Shown here: positions 24,885 to 40,000 of the stretch, in pieces
How the letters are laid out: every line of letters starts with the position of its first letter
Numbering within the stretch: the stretch's first letter is position 1
NCBI RefSeq assembly: GCF_028769735.1
Contig: NC_088178.1
Coordinates: 24,697,357-24,761,356 of the forward strand
Length of the DNA stretch: 64,000 bases
DNA from: Zonotrichia leucophrys gambelii
Taxonomy: Eukaryota > Chordata > Aves > Passeriformes > Passerellidae
Direction of reading: 5' to 3'
Translations under genes and position numbers: made by a program
Notes under the pieces: model-generated
Databases searched by the model: none
Told to the model about the DNA's origin: nothing
Seen by the model: only the letters and a program-made list of their open reading frames with translations

Positions 24885-25031
24885 TCATGCTTCTGATATT
24901 TCAGATTTACTGAGTGCAATAGCCAGTTCCAAGTCTTCTTGCTCTTGCTGTTTTAGTCTTGCCAATCTTTCTTTTTCTTCTCTCTCACTTTCTCTCTTAG
25001 CCCATTCAATCATGTCTTCCTCAGTAGAATA
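24885..25031 (-). CDS. EPS15: EPS15 terminal exon 25 (two UIMs, stop)
   Basis: This exon encodes 48 residues and a TGA stop at 24885-24887. It starts [20 protein letters not shown] (UIM 1) and ends [17 protein letters not shown] (UIM 2, with the Ala and Ser at the ubiquitin-contact positions). The first Tyr corresponds to the regulatory tyrosine of human EPS15 (Y850, by recall). The acceptor is ...cttgcag. Confidence 0.98.
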   Translation of the reverse strand, partial: YSTEEDMIEWAKRESEREEKERLARLKQQEQEDLELAIALSKSEISEA

Positions 25032-28000
25032 CTGCAAGTTTAAAAGACAAAATAATACAGATTAATAATACAGTGATAATTATTACTGTCCAAACAGTCA
25101 GTTTAAGGCACAATTAGTTTTTCAATAATTGTACATATTCTAGTCTTCAAATATTACTTGTTTTGTAATTGTAATAGACTATATTGGATTAGTCTAAGGT
25201 TTAACTACTAAGAAGTGCACTGAAACCATCAAAAGGATGTATTTTAATGAAATATGCCATGTTTCAAATTTCAGTATTAAGTTTCTAAAACGTTACTGAG
25301 CAGAAAGTGCTATAATTTAAATACAGTTTTATTTGGTTAAATACCAGTCCATACAAGAAAACCTTTGAATAAATCAGGAGAACATTTTGCAAAGCACACT
25401 CCTATTCACACTGTAGGCTGTCCTGATTTATCCTGCTTTCATTAGGGATGACTTTTCCAGGAGAAAATGATTGCAAAAATTTAGCTGTAGACTGACTGTT
25501 TCTGAATGTGCAGATGACAAATATTGCTGCCAAGAAGCAGCAAAATGATAAGGGTAACTGTGGAGTTAGAAAGCTGGTAGTAATACAGAGAAAGGTCAGC
25601 ATGATATTAGAGAGAAAAAAAGAACAGATTATTTCCATGTATATTGATGAGAACTGATTGTGAACTAAATACCTCTGGTACAATGATTATAAATCAGAGA
25701 GAGCTAAGGGTATTATCTTAAATAAAACACAAAAGATTATGCTAAAGTGTCTTCCTAGCAAACATGCAGAAAAATGAAGAGGTAGGTGAAGCCCCTGTCC
25801 TCACAGATGTCCCAGCATTAACTGAAAGGGTTAGAGGTTAGAGACTCCAGATCTCTGCCCTGAGCTGCTTCTTGGGGAAATAAAAGCAGAAACACCTCAG
25901 TTTTCTCCATGGTGCACTCAGTATTTTCAGTAACTGCAGCTGGAAAATAACACTATTTCCTTCACAAAGACAATAAACATTTTTGCCACTCCTCTCAAAG
26001 TGGCTTCTCAGTCTCCCTGACTGCTGCCACGGATGGATAACCACATTTCAGAAGTTACCATGCTCCAAGACACACCAACCAGTGCAAGCCTACTTTGAGA
26101 GCCTGACAATCCTTAGTTTACTTCAATCAAGCATGGAGCTTATTAGGCCTGAACAGAGAGAGCAGTATGGTCAAGATACTGTAAATGCAAATTGCATTTA
26201 ACAGGATTGAAAGTGAGATGATGCCTTTCAAAACTTCTACTTGCAAAAGCTCAAAAGAAAAAAAATAATATATAGGCATGCACAAACCTTTAGATTTGCT
26301 TCTACTGCTTGGACACCACGACTTCTATGAAATGAATTCTGGTTATAAAGAGACACTTACTATTTTACTTCATTGTGCATAAATCTGGAATTTACTAACC
26401 ATTCAAAACTCATCAAATTATATTTCATTAACATACACTGTTATGAGGCTGTTTATCAGTATTTCAGTACATTAAAATTATGACCAAACAGTTCAGTGGC
26501 AGTTAAATTAAAATCACATTTTGGTTTATTTTTAATTGGGTAGTTAACAGTGTGCTTGTTATAGATTTGTAATTTAAATCTGCTGCACACATTGATAAAA
26601 TGGATAATCCCTAGAACATAGATATTTTTGAAATCCTCTCCTCTAAAAGCTAGAAGGCCTCTATGAGAAAAGGCATAAAACCAATGCAATTTAAACATTA
26701 ACTACAACATTTTGCAGCATTTTGTTTTAGGACAGCCTCAGCTGTAAACTAAATGTAAACACTGTTTTAACTAGAAGCAATATCCCTTGTGTACATGGGA
26801 TTTGTTTTAATAATTTAAATTAGACTGAAGACTTCAGTGTGAACATTTCAAAGCTGCTGTTATACTGAAACAAATGTAAAAAGTGTTTACTCACAGTACT
26901 GAAGTTTGCAAAATTGTTGGGGTCAGCCTCTTTACTGATGCTGGTGGGAGCAAATGGATCACAGAATAGATCTGCTTCTTGTTCTTTGGGCATGTCTGGG
27001 GTGGGGAAAGGCTGAAATGGGTCGCTCGACTTAAAGGAATCTGAAGAGTCTATTTGATTGATAGGTCTTTTCCCTTAGATTAAAATGAATTTAAAATGAA
27101 TTTCAGATAGCAGGTAATAACATGCCACAACTAGTAAAAAAAAACCCATTCAAAAGCTACTTAGAATGCAACCACTTCCCACAAACTAGTGGTGCTGTAG
27201 TTTCAGGGGAAGGGTTGCCAATTTAAAAAATGAGGGTACAGCCCACACTTTCTGAAAGGGTAATCAGGTAAAAAGGAACACATGTATGTTAATGAGTCAG
27301 GAACCCAGTTATATATAAATTAACTGTTTTGGAAAGAGAATTTCTAACAGTTCTGAGCACCTATTCTGTCAGCACAGTATTGTTTTCTGGTTATCAGCTA
27401 TCTTTGATCATTCCAGCAAGGCTCTTTTATTATTTCTTTGGATCAAGTTAGCACAATTTTCTTCAGAGAGCAGAAATACATTACATTTATAAGTTTTCAA
27501 AACACCATGTCCTCTCCCTATGCTAAGACCAGGAATTTCTGCAGTTTAAAACAAGGAGGATGATAACAAGCAATCACAGGCTGAGCTGCTTTGTTAATTC
27601 TTGCCTAAGAAGCTGCAAATAAACAGAACCAGGGACAAACCCCTACTTATTCTGTCGGGGTTTTTTCAGCTTAACCCCAGTCAACTTTCAACAGCATTGA
27701 GGACATTAACCCAATGACTTCCAAGAAGAGCTGAGCTGAATTTCACCCCACCACTCCCTCTGTAGGTTACTGTTTACACAAGAGGTTTCAGTGCAGTTTC
27801 CTGAATTCTGTGGTTCCACACTTGCAGTGGCTGTATTTTAGAACTCGCTTCTGTTTCCATTTCAGATTAAAACTACAGAATTGAGCAAAGATGCTTATTA
27901 ATTCACATAAAATTTTTGAAAATTAACCTAAAATTACTTCATAAGAGGAAAAGAAATTCTCATCTGGCAATGATTTAGAGATTTGGAGAACATCCCCTGG

Positions 28001-31000
28001 GAAACATATGATTTACTTAGACATTTCCCAGCTAACCCTGCCATCTCTCTCACTGATGATGTTGTATCCATGTATCACTGATGCTACTGTGCTGCCCCAT
28101 CCCTGGAAGTGTTCAAGGCCAGCCTGGATGGGACTTTGAGCCACCTGCTCTGGAGAAGGGGCTTGGAACTGAATGATCTTTAAGGTCCCCTATAGCCCAA
28201 ACCATTCTATGATTTTACAGTTCTGTTATTCACAAATAATGCCTGCCTATTTCTTGAAAAATGTGGGACAAGCATCTCCAAATGACAACCAGGGAATTTT
28301 ATTTCTGCATGGGAAGGGTTAATAGCTGTAAGAATACAAAATACACAATCACCAAATCTTCCCCAAAATCAAAAAATGGGAATGTTTATCAGTATCTAGA
28401 GAAGCAACAGAATTCAGAGGCAATAGCCCTTCTACACACTTTCCAGTAGAGAGAAGAACTACAAGAAAGATTTTCGGTATTTCATTGAAAAAGCATTCCA
28501 TTGTTTCAAATCAAACCCAGGAAGTAATTAGAAGTAATTATATTTAAGTAAACAGATTTTATTTCCATTAGGAAAATAATTAATTGGGAATGGTTATCAA
28601 GATAATCACATGTTTAGTGTGCATATCAAAACCACCTATTTTTTTCCCAATTATCTGTTGCTGAGGAAGCTGCTGCTCCAGCCCTAGAAGCTTGCCTTCC
28701 AAAAGTGCACCATGTCACAGCCACTCCCATAGAATCAAGTCAGAAATCCTTTTTATGTTTAAATAAGGACCAACATCAAACATTCAAATTATCACCACTT
28801 GCCATGTCAGCTGTTTTAATATTATTTACTATGGAAATGATGACTTGCAAGGCATTAGCATGAACCAGATCTCACACCAACATTAAAAATCAAACAGCTG
28901 AGTTTAAACTTCAGTATGAGCATTCCTGTATCTACTGTGCTCCCTTTCTTTTGAGGAAAAGATGAATACACGTTTAACTTTCATGCCAGTTTCTCAAAAC
29001 ACCTTAAAACTCATCCCCTTAGTGTAACAGTGAAACAAATGATGCAGTAGAATTTTTAAAGACAATGAAACAGAGGACAGAAAATTTTAAAGGAATATTA
29101 GATTCTCCTATGTTTGCAAAACCAAATTGAGAGTGAGGAGCCTGTTGTAATATGGCCTTGCTGCAAGCACAAGAAGGTGCTGTTATGCATGATAATCATG
29201 ACCTTTTCTGGAAAGCAGAGTGGTTTGTGCCATGGAACATCCCAGAAACTCCTCTGTCACTGAGGAGAAAACAGCCCAGGGAACTTGGCTTTATTACTGT
29301 TACTGCCACAGACCTCTGGCAAGGCCACCTAGAAAAAGTTAACCTGAAAATCTACGCCAGTTCTTTAACCCTATTTAATTCATTTTCCATTAAAGCCATC
29401 TGTGTTTGCAATGTACAAAGCACACTAAATTCTCACTTTAAGCATAATTTAATTCAAGATTCACAGTGTAGCACATTAGCAACCATTTAACTTGCAGCTA
29501 TGCTGTGTTCTTGCACACACTTTTAACAAGTCTTTTTTCCTGTTTTCTAAATCCTTTGTGTCTTCAAACTCTGATCCCAAACACCATGCAAAACTTTCAG
29601 GAAACAATCAGGAACGGACTTGTTTCACATCTTGCTCGTTTATTTTAAATTGAGACCCTTTACCCTCCCCTCATGATTCCTGTCCCTCTGCCAACGTGAA
29701 GCAGCTGATTGTGAGCACATCTCAGTGCCAGCTCTTACCAGGTGGTGGAGGACAGGGCCTGGTGGGAGTTCCTGTCTTAGGGGGCAGTGCAGGAGGAACA
29801 TCCTCATTTTTAGCTGGTGCTTCCTCAAACAAGTTTTTAGTTATGGTGACACTGCTGACAGAGCCTGATGTGGAAGAGCTAAAGGGATCCTCATTGTTGG
29901 CCTTCAAAAAACAAAACAGCAACACACACATTTTCAGTGCAGTGCTACCAGATATTCTCTTCAATAATACAGTATTAAATCAGAACTGAAAGTTTGGACT
30001 AAGGCTAAAGAAAATACTTTTGTTTGTTTTTACAAATATCCACATACTCCAGAAGATTGAACAGCAAGAAAAATCAGGAACAGTTACTGTGTATAACACT
30101 ATAAAGTTGAAAGCAGTTAATCATGCAAAAGTAATACTTTTGCTGCTAAAATCAGCAAATTCACAAATAAATAAATAAATTATAGCATCACTGGAAATAG
30201 AGAGAAAACACTTATCAAGCCAAAAAGATTACATTGCATTCTTCACAGAATTTCAGAACAATTTGCTATCAAAACCTCTTTTTCGAGCAAATCAGCCATT
30301 ATAAATGTTTAGTAGTGGCAAAACTGTAATGAAACTGAGTAAGCTTTGCCTTGTCACTGCAGTTTCATGGATTTTCTGTGAGCAGCAGCAGCTCCACATT
30401 ACCTTGGACAGCGTGCTGAAGTCAGCAAAGCCACCTTCAAAGGATTCACTTCCAAACAGGGAGGCAAAGGGGTCTGTAGCTAAATACACAAATCAAGCCA
30501 AGAATAAAATTAAAACTTAAAAAAAACAGACTGAAAAGAAAAATTCCCACTACTATTACTACTAAATGGCAACTATTACATATTTTGCAACTTAAAGTAA
30601 TTCAAGTGAAGTATTTTATGTGATGAGCACTTCAAAATTATTAAGTAACTTTTTCAAAAACTCTAAGTGTCAACTTCCAATTAGGAACAATAAATGTCCT
30701 GAACAAGAAATAATTCAAAAGAAATACTGGTAAGTTTTCCTACATAAAAAAATATTAAATTCCACTGTAAGTATCAAATAAGCATACTACTGGAAATGTT
30801 CTACTGGGATACATGTATGTATACACACAGAGGTGTTTTTTGTGTGCATACACCCATACATATACAGACATTATGTGTGTGTATGTATATATATGAACAT
30901 GAACCAGAGCTCTTTTCTGACTGCAGACCCCCTTGTGGAATCAAGTACCTGAACCTCATATCATCCCAGTCTAATTCAACAGTACCTTTTCATTCTCATG

Positions 31001-34000
31001 TGCCTAAAATATGTGAAGCTGCTACTGTACAATAGAGCAGGAAGTGCCATACTCATTTCTGCATCTCTAAAAAACACCATTTTTGCCCTAGAACTAAAAT
31101 GAACAGGTTTACAATACAAAATCACACATAGACTCCTGTTTTGGATTATCACTTGTCAGTGCAGTTTAGGAAAACAGGAGTTGAGAGCCTTCCCTAAAAC
31201 ATCTTTAGCCCTCAGATGAGAGAGGGTCACAGAAGGAGCAAACTTGAGCAGTAAAAAATTTCAATGGAGGAGTTACTGTATTCCACACCTACTCCTGTGG
31301 TGCAGAACTATCCTGATGTCACTTAGACAGTAACATGAAATCCCTGAAAAGAACCCTAATGGGAAGCAGTACAGACCATGCAAACAGCCCAAACACTTAG
31401 ATCAGGAACTGCTGCAGTTTTAATAAAGCAGAGGAACAGTTTGTGTGGAATCAGTGTTCAGTGACACACACTACAGATAGAGTCAATTTTGGGTTATAAA
31501 CGTCCCCCCTGAAAACAGGCACCTAATGTCACACTTTTTGGGAAAATTCAGAACACATGGGAAATTCCTATAATGCTCTGCTGCAAATTCAGTTAAAAGA
31601 CTAGAAACAAAAGCAAGCAAAAGCACAAATAAAACCCAAGAATCTTGATATGTACAATCAACTTTTACCTAGATCATTTGATGTAGTGACAGTGGTTCCA
31701 CCAGGAGCAAAAGGGTCATTCTTCTTTGATATCTCTGTCTAAAATAAAAAATTCCTTTGGAGGGAAATTTGTTTTCAGCTTAAAAGATTCTTCAATCTAA
31801 GAATACAGTCACCATTTATTTTAGTTTAGAAATTGTAAGATAACACATTCTGGAAATAGCTTTTATCAGCACCAGTAAACAAGCCTATTAATAGAAACTC
31901 TTCCTCTGTTTTGATTAATACTTTGAAAGGATAGAAACAAGGTACAATATGGGCAACATCACTGGTAACAGCTAATGCAACAGTCAACAATATCTACTGC
32001 TCATTTTGGTCTCAGATTTCTACAACCAGAGCCATCTTCAAGGAGATCAAAGATTTCAACACTCCAGAGAGGTGTGGAAAAGCACTTAGGATGAATGCAT
32101 AACTTCAGTTCTGAAGGACAGATCTCAAGAATCCACTGCTAATCCCACACCACAGCTCTGACCTCCCTGGCTTTTTGTTCCTTAGGACTGTAATAAGGTC
32201 AAGAATTGATTACATTAGAACATCAAGACTTTGAAAAAGATATGAAAAAGTGTGCTGAGTACTACAAACTGTAGAAATCTAATTTTTCTGAAGGCTGTGG
32301 TGTGTAACAGGACCTTGAGATCTGCACAATGTGCACACCATGGGCAAGGGCAGCACCACCACTGCCAGGTGCAGTTGATTTCTCACTCTTGGCTGCTGTG
32401 GGTCTACCCCAGGCACACTCTACAGCCACTTAACTTGCTTCCTAACCCACATGTATCTGAGCTTTGTATATGTCTATGCATGTTTAATGTTTTACACAAA
32501 GCTGGAAGTGAGGCATGAACAGAAACAGCACTGAAAGGAAAGGAGATGGCAAAAGAATGGAGACAAAGCTAATGCATGAAGAATTTCAGCTGCTTAAATT
32601 GTTTGTCTATCAGCTTTAAGTATTACATATCCAACAAGTTCTAGTCTATACCAGAGAGAATTTTATGTCCAACTCTGCCTTATTAAAGGCTCAAGAGTAT
32701 TCAGTCACAGCTCATTTGTAATGTGAGCTAAAAGCTAGACTGAAGTAGTCCTGAAAGAGGTACATTCAGTAGGCATCTCCACATTACAAGAGACCTTTGG
32801 TGATTCTTATTTAAAAAACCCAAATCGCACCAAAACCTAAACAGACACATAGAAAAATCTGACCTTTCTGAGGGGAAACCCCACACACCACATCAGATTT
32901 CAGATAAAATACAGCACATAGTTCTTGATCTTAGAGTGTGGAGAAAAAAATCAAGTGTCTGAGCATAACCTGGTGAGGTTGATCCTGACTTTCTTTCCAT
33001 TTATTATGTCCCACCAACTAATAGAGTTGTTGGAGAGCTATAAAGCTTAACAGAGCTTAAGTCATTGTTAAATAATGACAGAGCTTAAGTCATTACTGTC
33101 AAATGCTCTTAGCTGTGGAGCAATGAAGATCCACAATTAAATATTTTAAAATGTTTTTATTTTTACTTCTATTTCATCTGTGACTATTTCTAGAAAATAG
33201 GACACAAAAAGACAAGACAGAGCCGGGGGATCAGAGGTAACCTTTATATGATTTCTGAATATCAATTTTTTAAAGCACGTCTAAATGTACAAAACAGGTA
33301 ATTTTATCCAAATCACACAGAGAAAGCAGGAAAAGGTGTGACACCAGACTTACTGTGGTATTATTACTGTTGTCTGCAGAACTAAATGGATCAGGGCCAG
33401 CAGTCACAAAGGGGTCGGTGGAGGATTGTTTGAAGAAAGAATCAGCTGCAAAAGGGTCTGAGCCTTTGAAGGGATCACCACCAAAGGGATCTGAAAAGCA
33501 AACATCTCCCTAATATTTCTGCTTGCTTTACTTAGTTGATATCTTAAAAACTAAACAATGTATCACCTTTTTTTCATACTGCTGCAAAGTGACACATTTA
33601 AGCCCAAGGACCTTTGAAGTAGGAAATTCGCCTGTGAATAATTTGTGTTCTGTGATTCAAAATATCAGACAAGGCAATGTTTTCTGCACATCATGGAAAC
33701 AGCAGTTCCAGAATCATCTCAGCATATTGGTTCTAAAACCAAGTCCCTAAAAATGAAGCATTTTACAAAACCTAACGCTCCTAAGAACTCTCCTGCCCTC
33801 CTCTCCTGCACTTCCCAAGCCCAATGGATGTTTCTTATTTGGCACTTGGTGCTCAACCCTATTTTACTATTGCTTTCCCACTGTCTATTTGGCTTTTTGC
33901 CACCAGTAACTTCACTCAGGACCAAGCAAAAAATCCAATGACATTGCCTATAGAGCTGATCTAAACAGAGACTTCCCACCAGTTCAATACTTGACTCTAA

Positions 34001-37000
34001 AGGAAGTTGGTATGTTAAGAGCCTTTAAAAGAGCACAGTTCTAGTACTTTGCAAATAAAACAGGCAGCAAGTGTTTGGGGCCTTCTGTTCATCACCTTCA
34101 CATACTTAAATCTCAGCTAAGGAACCTCCAAGAAGAGCCAAATTCACTGGCAATGGACTTCTCTGAAAAGCTTTTACACAGGTGCTAATGTCACATATAT
34201 TCTATCACAACCTTTTGTGGCATCTCCACCTACTTCTTTTCTCTGAAAGTGGTGACAATTTTCCCCACTAGCAAGAACCATTTAGAAAAACAAACACATT
34301 ATGAGTTATAAAGTTACTTACCAATTTTTCCAAAAGGGTCATCTTTGAAGGGATCACCTGTTCAAAAGAAAAGCAAATATTCATTAAAGAGCTTATTACC
34401 ATCATGAAACACACAGAGAATCAGCCATCTCCAAGCTGCATTTCCGTTGGCTGTTGTCCACAAACACCCACATTCTGCATTATTACCACTGCAGTAATCC
34501 AGGCCAGCTACTGAGTCCCAGGTTTGTTTAATTGTCACACACACCGTGGATGGCAGCTCCTGAGTGTTCACTTCAGTACTGGATGCATGATCCCAACTCA
34601 TTTCTACTTTCTCATGTTCATCTGAGAGACAGATATCCTGTCTCTTAGCTGTATCTACTCCTGAATATACTGAGTGCTCAAAGCCTAAAAGTTTGGTTCT
34701 TAACAGACAGACCTTTTCTCTTCTGAAAGAAAAGCCTTGTCTTGTGCTGTAAGACCACTTCAATATAAACAAAAATCAAGCAGTATCTACACAGAAACAT
34801 TCAAGCTGCTTTAAATTAGTTTAATTTATTCATAAAATATTTAATCTGCACTGACATTCTTTCAGAAGCCAAGTGATCTGAAACAAATTTAGCTTATTTT
34901 CCTTTCAAAGCAATACAAGCTAAATTGATCAGACCATGTTGATCTGAAAGGGTGTAAAATCATATTAATGTGGCTGAAAACATCTGCTTCAGCAGTTAAT
35001 TCAAAATAACTCCCCTCTCCCAATTGGTTCCATACAGGCAGATCATTCCTTCCATAAAAAATAAGAGCAGAGCAACATCATTCGTCAATGGCAAGTTCTT
35101 AAAATAAAGCCCAGCACTTCCACAAGATGAACAGATGGTGCAGCTCCACATTACCTTGTTCTGAGAGCCAAACTCCCCAGAAGTAGGCCACAGCCATTCA
35201 TTCTGAACCACCCACACCCTCCCCAGAGCAGAGCCCAGAGAACCCTCTGCTGACCTCTGTGCACTGGGGCTGTCAGTCACATCACTGACACCACACACAC
35301 CACAAGCCTGCCCACACCTCTGCAGCCAAAATGCCACCAGGGCAGAGGCACGGAGGGGATGGGGAAAAGTCCTCAGGAGGAGCAATGAGGGAAAGGAGAC
35401 ATTTTCAGAGCTCATTAGGAAGTCCAGCTGAAGGAAGGAGAAACACCCCAGAACTCTCATTTCTATAACTTCTATTTCTGTAATGCTATTGGCTTCAGGC
35501 TCCTGTCACCCACACATCCTCAGATTTATTCTATAAAGAGCAGTCTCAAGGTGAAGATGAGTCTGATGCATTCACACAAAATCTGTTTCTGCAAATCTGC
35601 ACTTGGAGAGAAATATTTACTTACTGCCAACAAAAGGGTCAGACTGGAAGAACTCTAAGCTGGCTTCAGAAACTAGATCAGGCAAGGGATGAGACTCAGC
35701 ATCAAATGGATCTTCCTGGGCAATGCAGACAGAGAGAAACACATTAAATTTTAAAGACTTGCAAGGATGGAAAACACTTATGTCACCTCCAGTTACCATT
35801 CAGTGGTTTCTTAAAGCTTAAGGCAGAGACAGCCAGAATTCTATATAATTCATCAATGGAGATCCAAAATATTGTTCAACAACCTGCCTGCTACACAAGA
35901 TGAAATGTTTTCAAGACATCACACTAAATAAAACCAGTAGGAAGTGACAATTATTCCTCTATTGTTGTATGATCATCATGCAAACCTGAAACAGTTTAAC
36001 CAGGATTTTTTTAACCTACTTTTTCCTCCCCCAAAGCTGAATAAACTCACTTTTTTGGTAACAGTTGCAGCTGGGGTCTCTTTCTCTTCTCCTACAGAGA
36101 CTGCTGTTTCAGGACTATTCCTTATCTGTACAAGGGTAAAAGCAATTCACCATAAATAAGTAAATACAAGACTGCACAATAAAATTTTAAGTTTTAAATA
36201 GAATCATACAATATACAAAAGCATACTTCAAGAGGTTCATACTTATTATAGCCCATACTTTAGTGTTTCATAAACCCTGTAAAAGTTTTTCAAAAAATAA
36301 ATCAATCACGAATCTACTGAGACATAAGGAGGAACGTTTAAAGCAAGACAGTTTTAGATTTTCTATACTTTTCCTTATTCTGCTCTCTTTGCACCAAATG
36401 GAGACAGCTGGTCTCCTTTAATGTTAAGTCTGCTATTCAATTTATGATATTTTACTTTGGAAATAAATACAGAGAAAAAAAATGTTACTGCTACTTTCCA
36501 GGCAGACTAAAATTACCCCCTTTTCTGCTTATGAACTTTCAGATATGTGGAAACACAGTCCCTCAGAAAAACACCCTGAAATTTCAGTGGTGCAAATGTT
36601 TAAAAACATAATCAATCTTGGTACATTCTTAACTTATTCCAACTTCACAGCTGCAATGCATCGTGATCAAGCAGGCAAAACACTACTCACTGGAGACACA
36701 CAGTTTGTTTGTTCCTCTTCTGCTACACTTTCCCTCTCAGCATTCTCATTAAGGTTTGCAGTTTCACTGCTGCTGTTGCTAAGACTGGAATGATCCACAG
36801 TTCCATTAACAAGTGTACTATGGGGCTGAGAGTGCCAGCTAAATTGGTTATTTTCCAGTTCTTTCAGCTCAAGAAGCTTTGTCTGCACCTGTAAACAGAA
36901 ATAAATGTATTAGCATCAGTATGGCAGCACATGGAGGCCAGTAAATGTCATATTTCCTAAATGCATATTTCCTAAATATAAGGTGGGTGATAGATGTCTG

Positions 37001-40000
37001 AAAATATTATTTTCAAAAGCTAATATAATAAAAACCTGTTCTGTCAATCAAAGGGTGAAATTTGAGAGATAAGCAGAAAATTTATTTAGAAGAAGTGCAG
37101 ACTGGTTGAAGGACACACCTTTTGCCAAGGAAGAAGACTGTGCCAAGGCAACACCAAGACTTGCTGCTATTCAAACTCATCAGGAAAGTTGCAAAGGTTT
37201 CAGGGTTTTTTTGTTTGTTTAGTTTTGCTGGGGAGTTTTGGTTTCTTATTTTTTTTTCTTATTTTTATTTTGGACTGGGGTTTGTGTGTGTGTGTGTGTG
37301 GTTTGGGTTTTTTTCCTAGATTATGTATTTGCAATTTCCTTAAACTCAAAATTAAAAAGGCTTTATCAGAACTCTCATCTTCCAAGAAGGAACATTATGA
37401 TTTCATTATCATCTCCCACATGACTTCTGAAGTCTACAAAAGCCAAGTATATCTTCCTAAGCAGACACTTAAATTCATCTGTTATTATTTCAGCAATATG
37501 ATTAATGCAGTGCCTTAAAGCAAACATTTACAACCAACCTGCCAGTTATGAAGGAATTACTGGATCTGGCAGGTTATGCAGAAGAATAAACCTAGTCCAG
37601 ATATTTGGGTGCCTAAATCCCATTGAACCCTGCTAGGTCAGTGACCTAATAGAGTTATTGGGGTGTCAGCAAAGACACCACCAGGTGCCTTTCAAGTTAT
37701 CTGACCTCTCACCAGCCATTAGAAAATCTTGCCTAAAGCACCAAAGCACCCACTGTTCCTTATTTAGGAGTCAAGAGCAATAAAGTCAGAAGTACTGTTA
37801 TAAAACCTAGTAAAAAAAATGTCTGTAGTACAGTCAAGCATAACCACTTATATTATCAGTCTCAAATCTGCTCATGGCAAGCACCCCTTGCCATATAAAA
37901 ACACTGTAGTGGTATAACCTTCTCTCCACCTGTGATGGAATGATGAAAAAATCCACTTGTTTACTTCTCAGTTTCTTAACTAAAAGCCATATTTTAAAAT
38001 TATGGATGTTGTAAGACTCGTTAGCAAGTTACAGATGTGAATTGTGTGAAATGACCAACCCTGAGGTCAGCCATTTCTAGGGTTTCAAAGGGAGGCTTTG
38101 CCTTTTGTTTTCAACCTGGTACCAGTGTGAGTGGCTAACACATAACACAGCTGGCAACAGGGAAGGAGAGCCATGAGGAAAGGGTGTGCAAGCTCAGGCA
38201 TCACCAAAGTTATAACAAATCCCTGATTACAGAGAGAAACTGAAAGTGTTGGTGCAACAGCAGCCACTTCAAAGCACAGGGCTCTCTCCCTCTCAGGGTC
38301 TCATCTTAACTCAATTTCTTCTTCCACCCACCTCACTTTCCCCCCTCAACAATGCACTAAGTAAATGCTATCAGTAATTTTATACTGACTTCACATCAAT
38401 TAAAGAATAGTGAGAGCATGCCCCAGACCGTGGAGGAAGAAAACTTCAATAACTACTGGACACAGAGAATTTAAGTCTGCATCATCCATTTTTCATTCAC
38501 TACATTATGACAAATTATTTATGGACTATAATAAATTAATCCCTTTGATTAATAAAAGACCATGAAGTATTTTGAGTGACTTAAGTCAGCCTCTAAAAAT
38601 CCTAACAACTACCAGCACAGAACACATGTGTAAGTAACTAAAGACAAGAGCAAACAGTGAAGAAAAAAGGAAACAACGCCTTCCCCTTAAGGCAAACCAC
38701 ACTAAAGGTTTCCAGCTTAAAATATTTTTGGGGGGTGGGTCTTTCACACTGCCTTACTGAATTGATTTCCTGTTGTGAATCCTGCAGATGTTGCTGAAGA
38801 GGTCCCAGCTGTGCTTTCCCAGATTCTATGCAATGTTCAAGCTCTGCAGTTTCTTGCTGCAGGCGACTCAGCTCCTCTTGGGCTTTGGTCAGTTCATCTT
38901 CATAGGCTGAAATCTTTGATTCCTGGCTTGTTATTTCAGCCTTCAGCATGGCAATCTAAAGCATGAACAGTATTTCAAGTCAAAAAAAAGCAATCCCAAA
39001 ACCCACAACCAAAAACCCGCACAATACTTCCAAACACACCCAAATACTATTATTTATGACCAGAAAAGAAAATCTCATAGCTATTGCAGAGGTTATAGAT
39101 AATATCTGAATAAACAGTTAATTTTCTATGGGTCTCAATAAGAACAGAGCATTTTAGCTGTTCTTCTGACCAACACAGATATTTCTGCTTTAAACCTTAT
39201 TTGTGTACAAGTAGATCTCAATATGTTTGTTGACACACTGACCCTAAATTAGGAACACTGAAGCAAGTGATGTATTTCCTATACTCTGTTGGTCACAAAA
39301 CCTTGACACTCAGGCTATTTATTCATTAATGCTTTTTTTCCTGCCCCAACAACTGGAACTCTGCAAGGCTGAGTTCTTCAAGACAAGGCATTTATGCTTC
39401 CCAAGGGCACTGGCCACCAGACCTTACCAAATGGGCCTCCTCTGCACACTTCTGCCTGATGTCATTAAGTTGTTCTTCCAACTTGGCCTTCTGCTCATCA
39501 AGATCATTAAGGGTTTCCTGTGCTTCCTGTTTCTGAGCTTGCAGCTTCTGCAGATTACTGCTCTCCCTCTTTACTTCATCCTGGAGATCCTGAAATAAAA
39601 CACACAGCTTGACATTTGTTCCCTCTCTCCCTTTAACCACTGAATTCCACAGTACAAACTGCAGTGCTAACCCAGATTTCAAAGCACTAACAAATTATCT
39701 TCCAGAAGCCTGCATGGATACCAGACAAGCAAGAACTCTGAGATTCTAATTCAACGACATAAAAATAATCAGCTTGTTTGCCTTTGCTTTTCTTCAGTAA
39801 AACAAATCTCACTGAAGTGTTGAGATCATACACATGAACTGTATCCCTCACACAGAGGTCAGCTTTTCATTGTGAATTTCAAAGTTGTCTTTATTCAGGC
39901 TGCTACAGTGTCTCTGCCCTGTGCTTTAGCACTGTGTTTTCAGTTTTATGTTTGAGTTTCTTATTAAGAACATGGACCTGTTGGAGGGAGCCCAGAGGGT

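Larger units (their letters stand above)
25032..36690 (-). other. EPS15 introns among exons 16-25
   Basis: Introns here are 0.3-2.7 kb. Besides the CR1 fragment at 28091-28226 they hold an (AAAT)n run near 30164-30180, a CA/TA-rich stretch near 30815-30895 and the direct repeat at 33050-33094. Minus-strand ORFs at 34362-34772 and 34996-35460 are open for 136 and 154 codons but match no EPS15 segment. Confidence 0.7.

Noticed and set aside
34362..34772. 136-codon minus-strand ORF just upstream of exon 19
   Set aside because: It begins inside an intron and the known exon 18-19 junction is in phase without it. No recognisable domain.
34996..35460. 154-codon minus-strand ORF in an EPS15 intron
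   Set aside because: No match to EPS15 or any family I know, and its borders do not give an in-phase exon between exons 18 and 19, which already join correctly.
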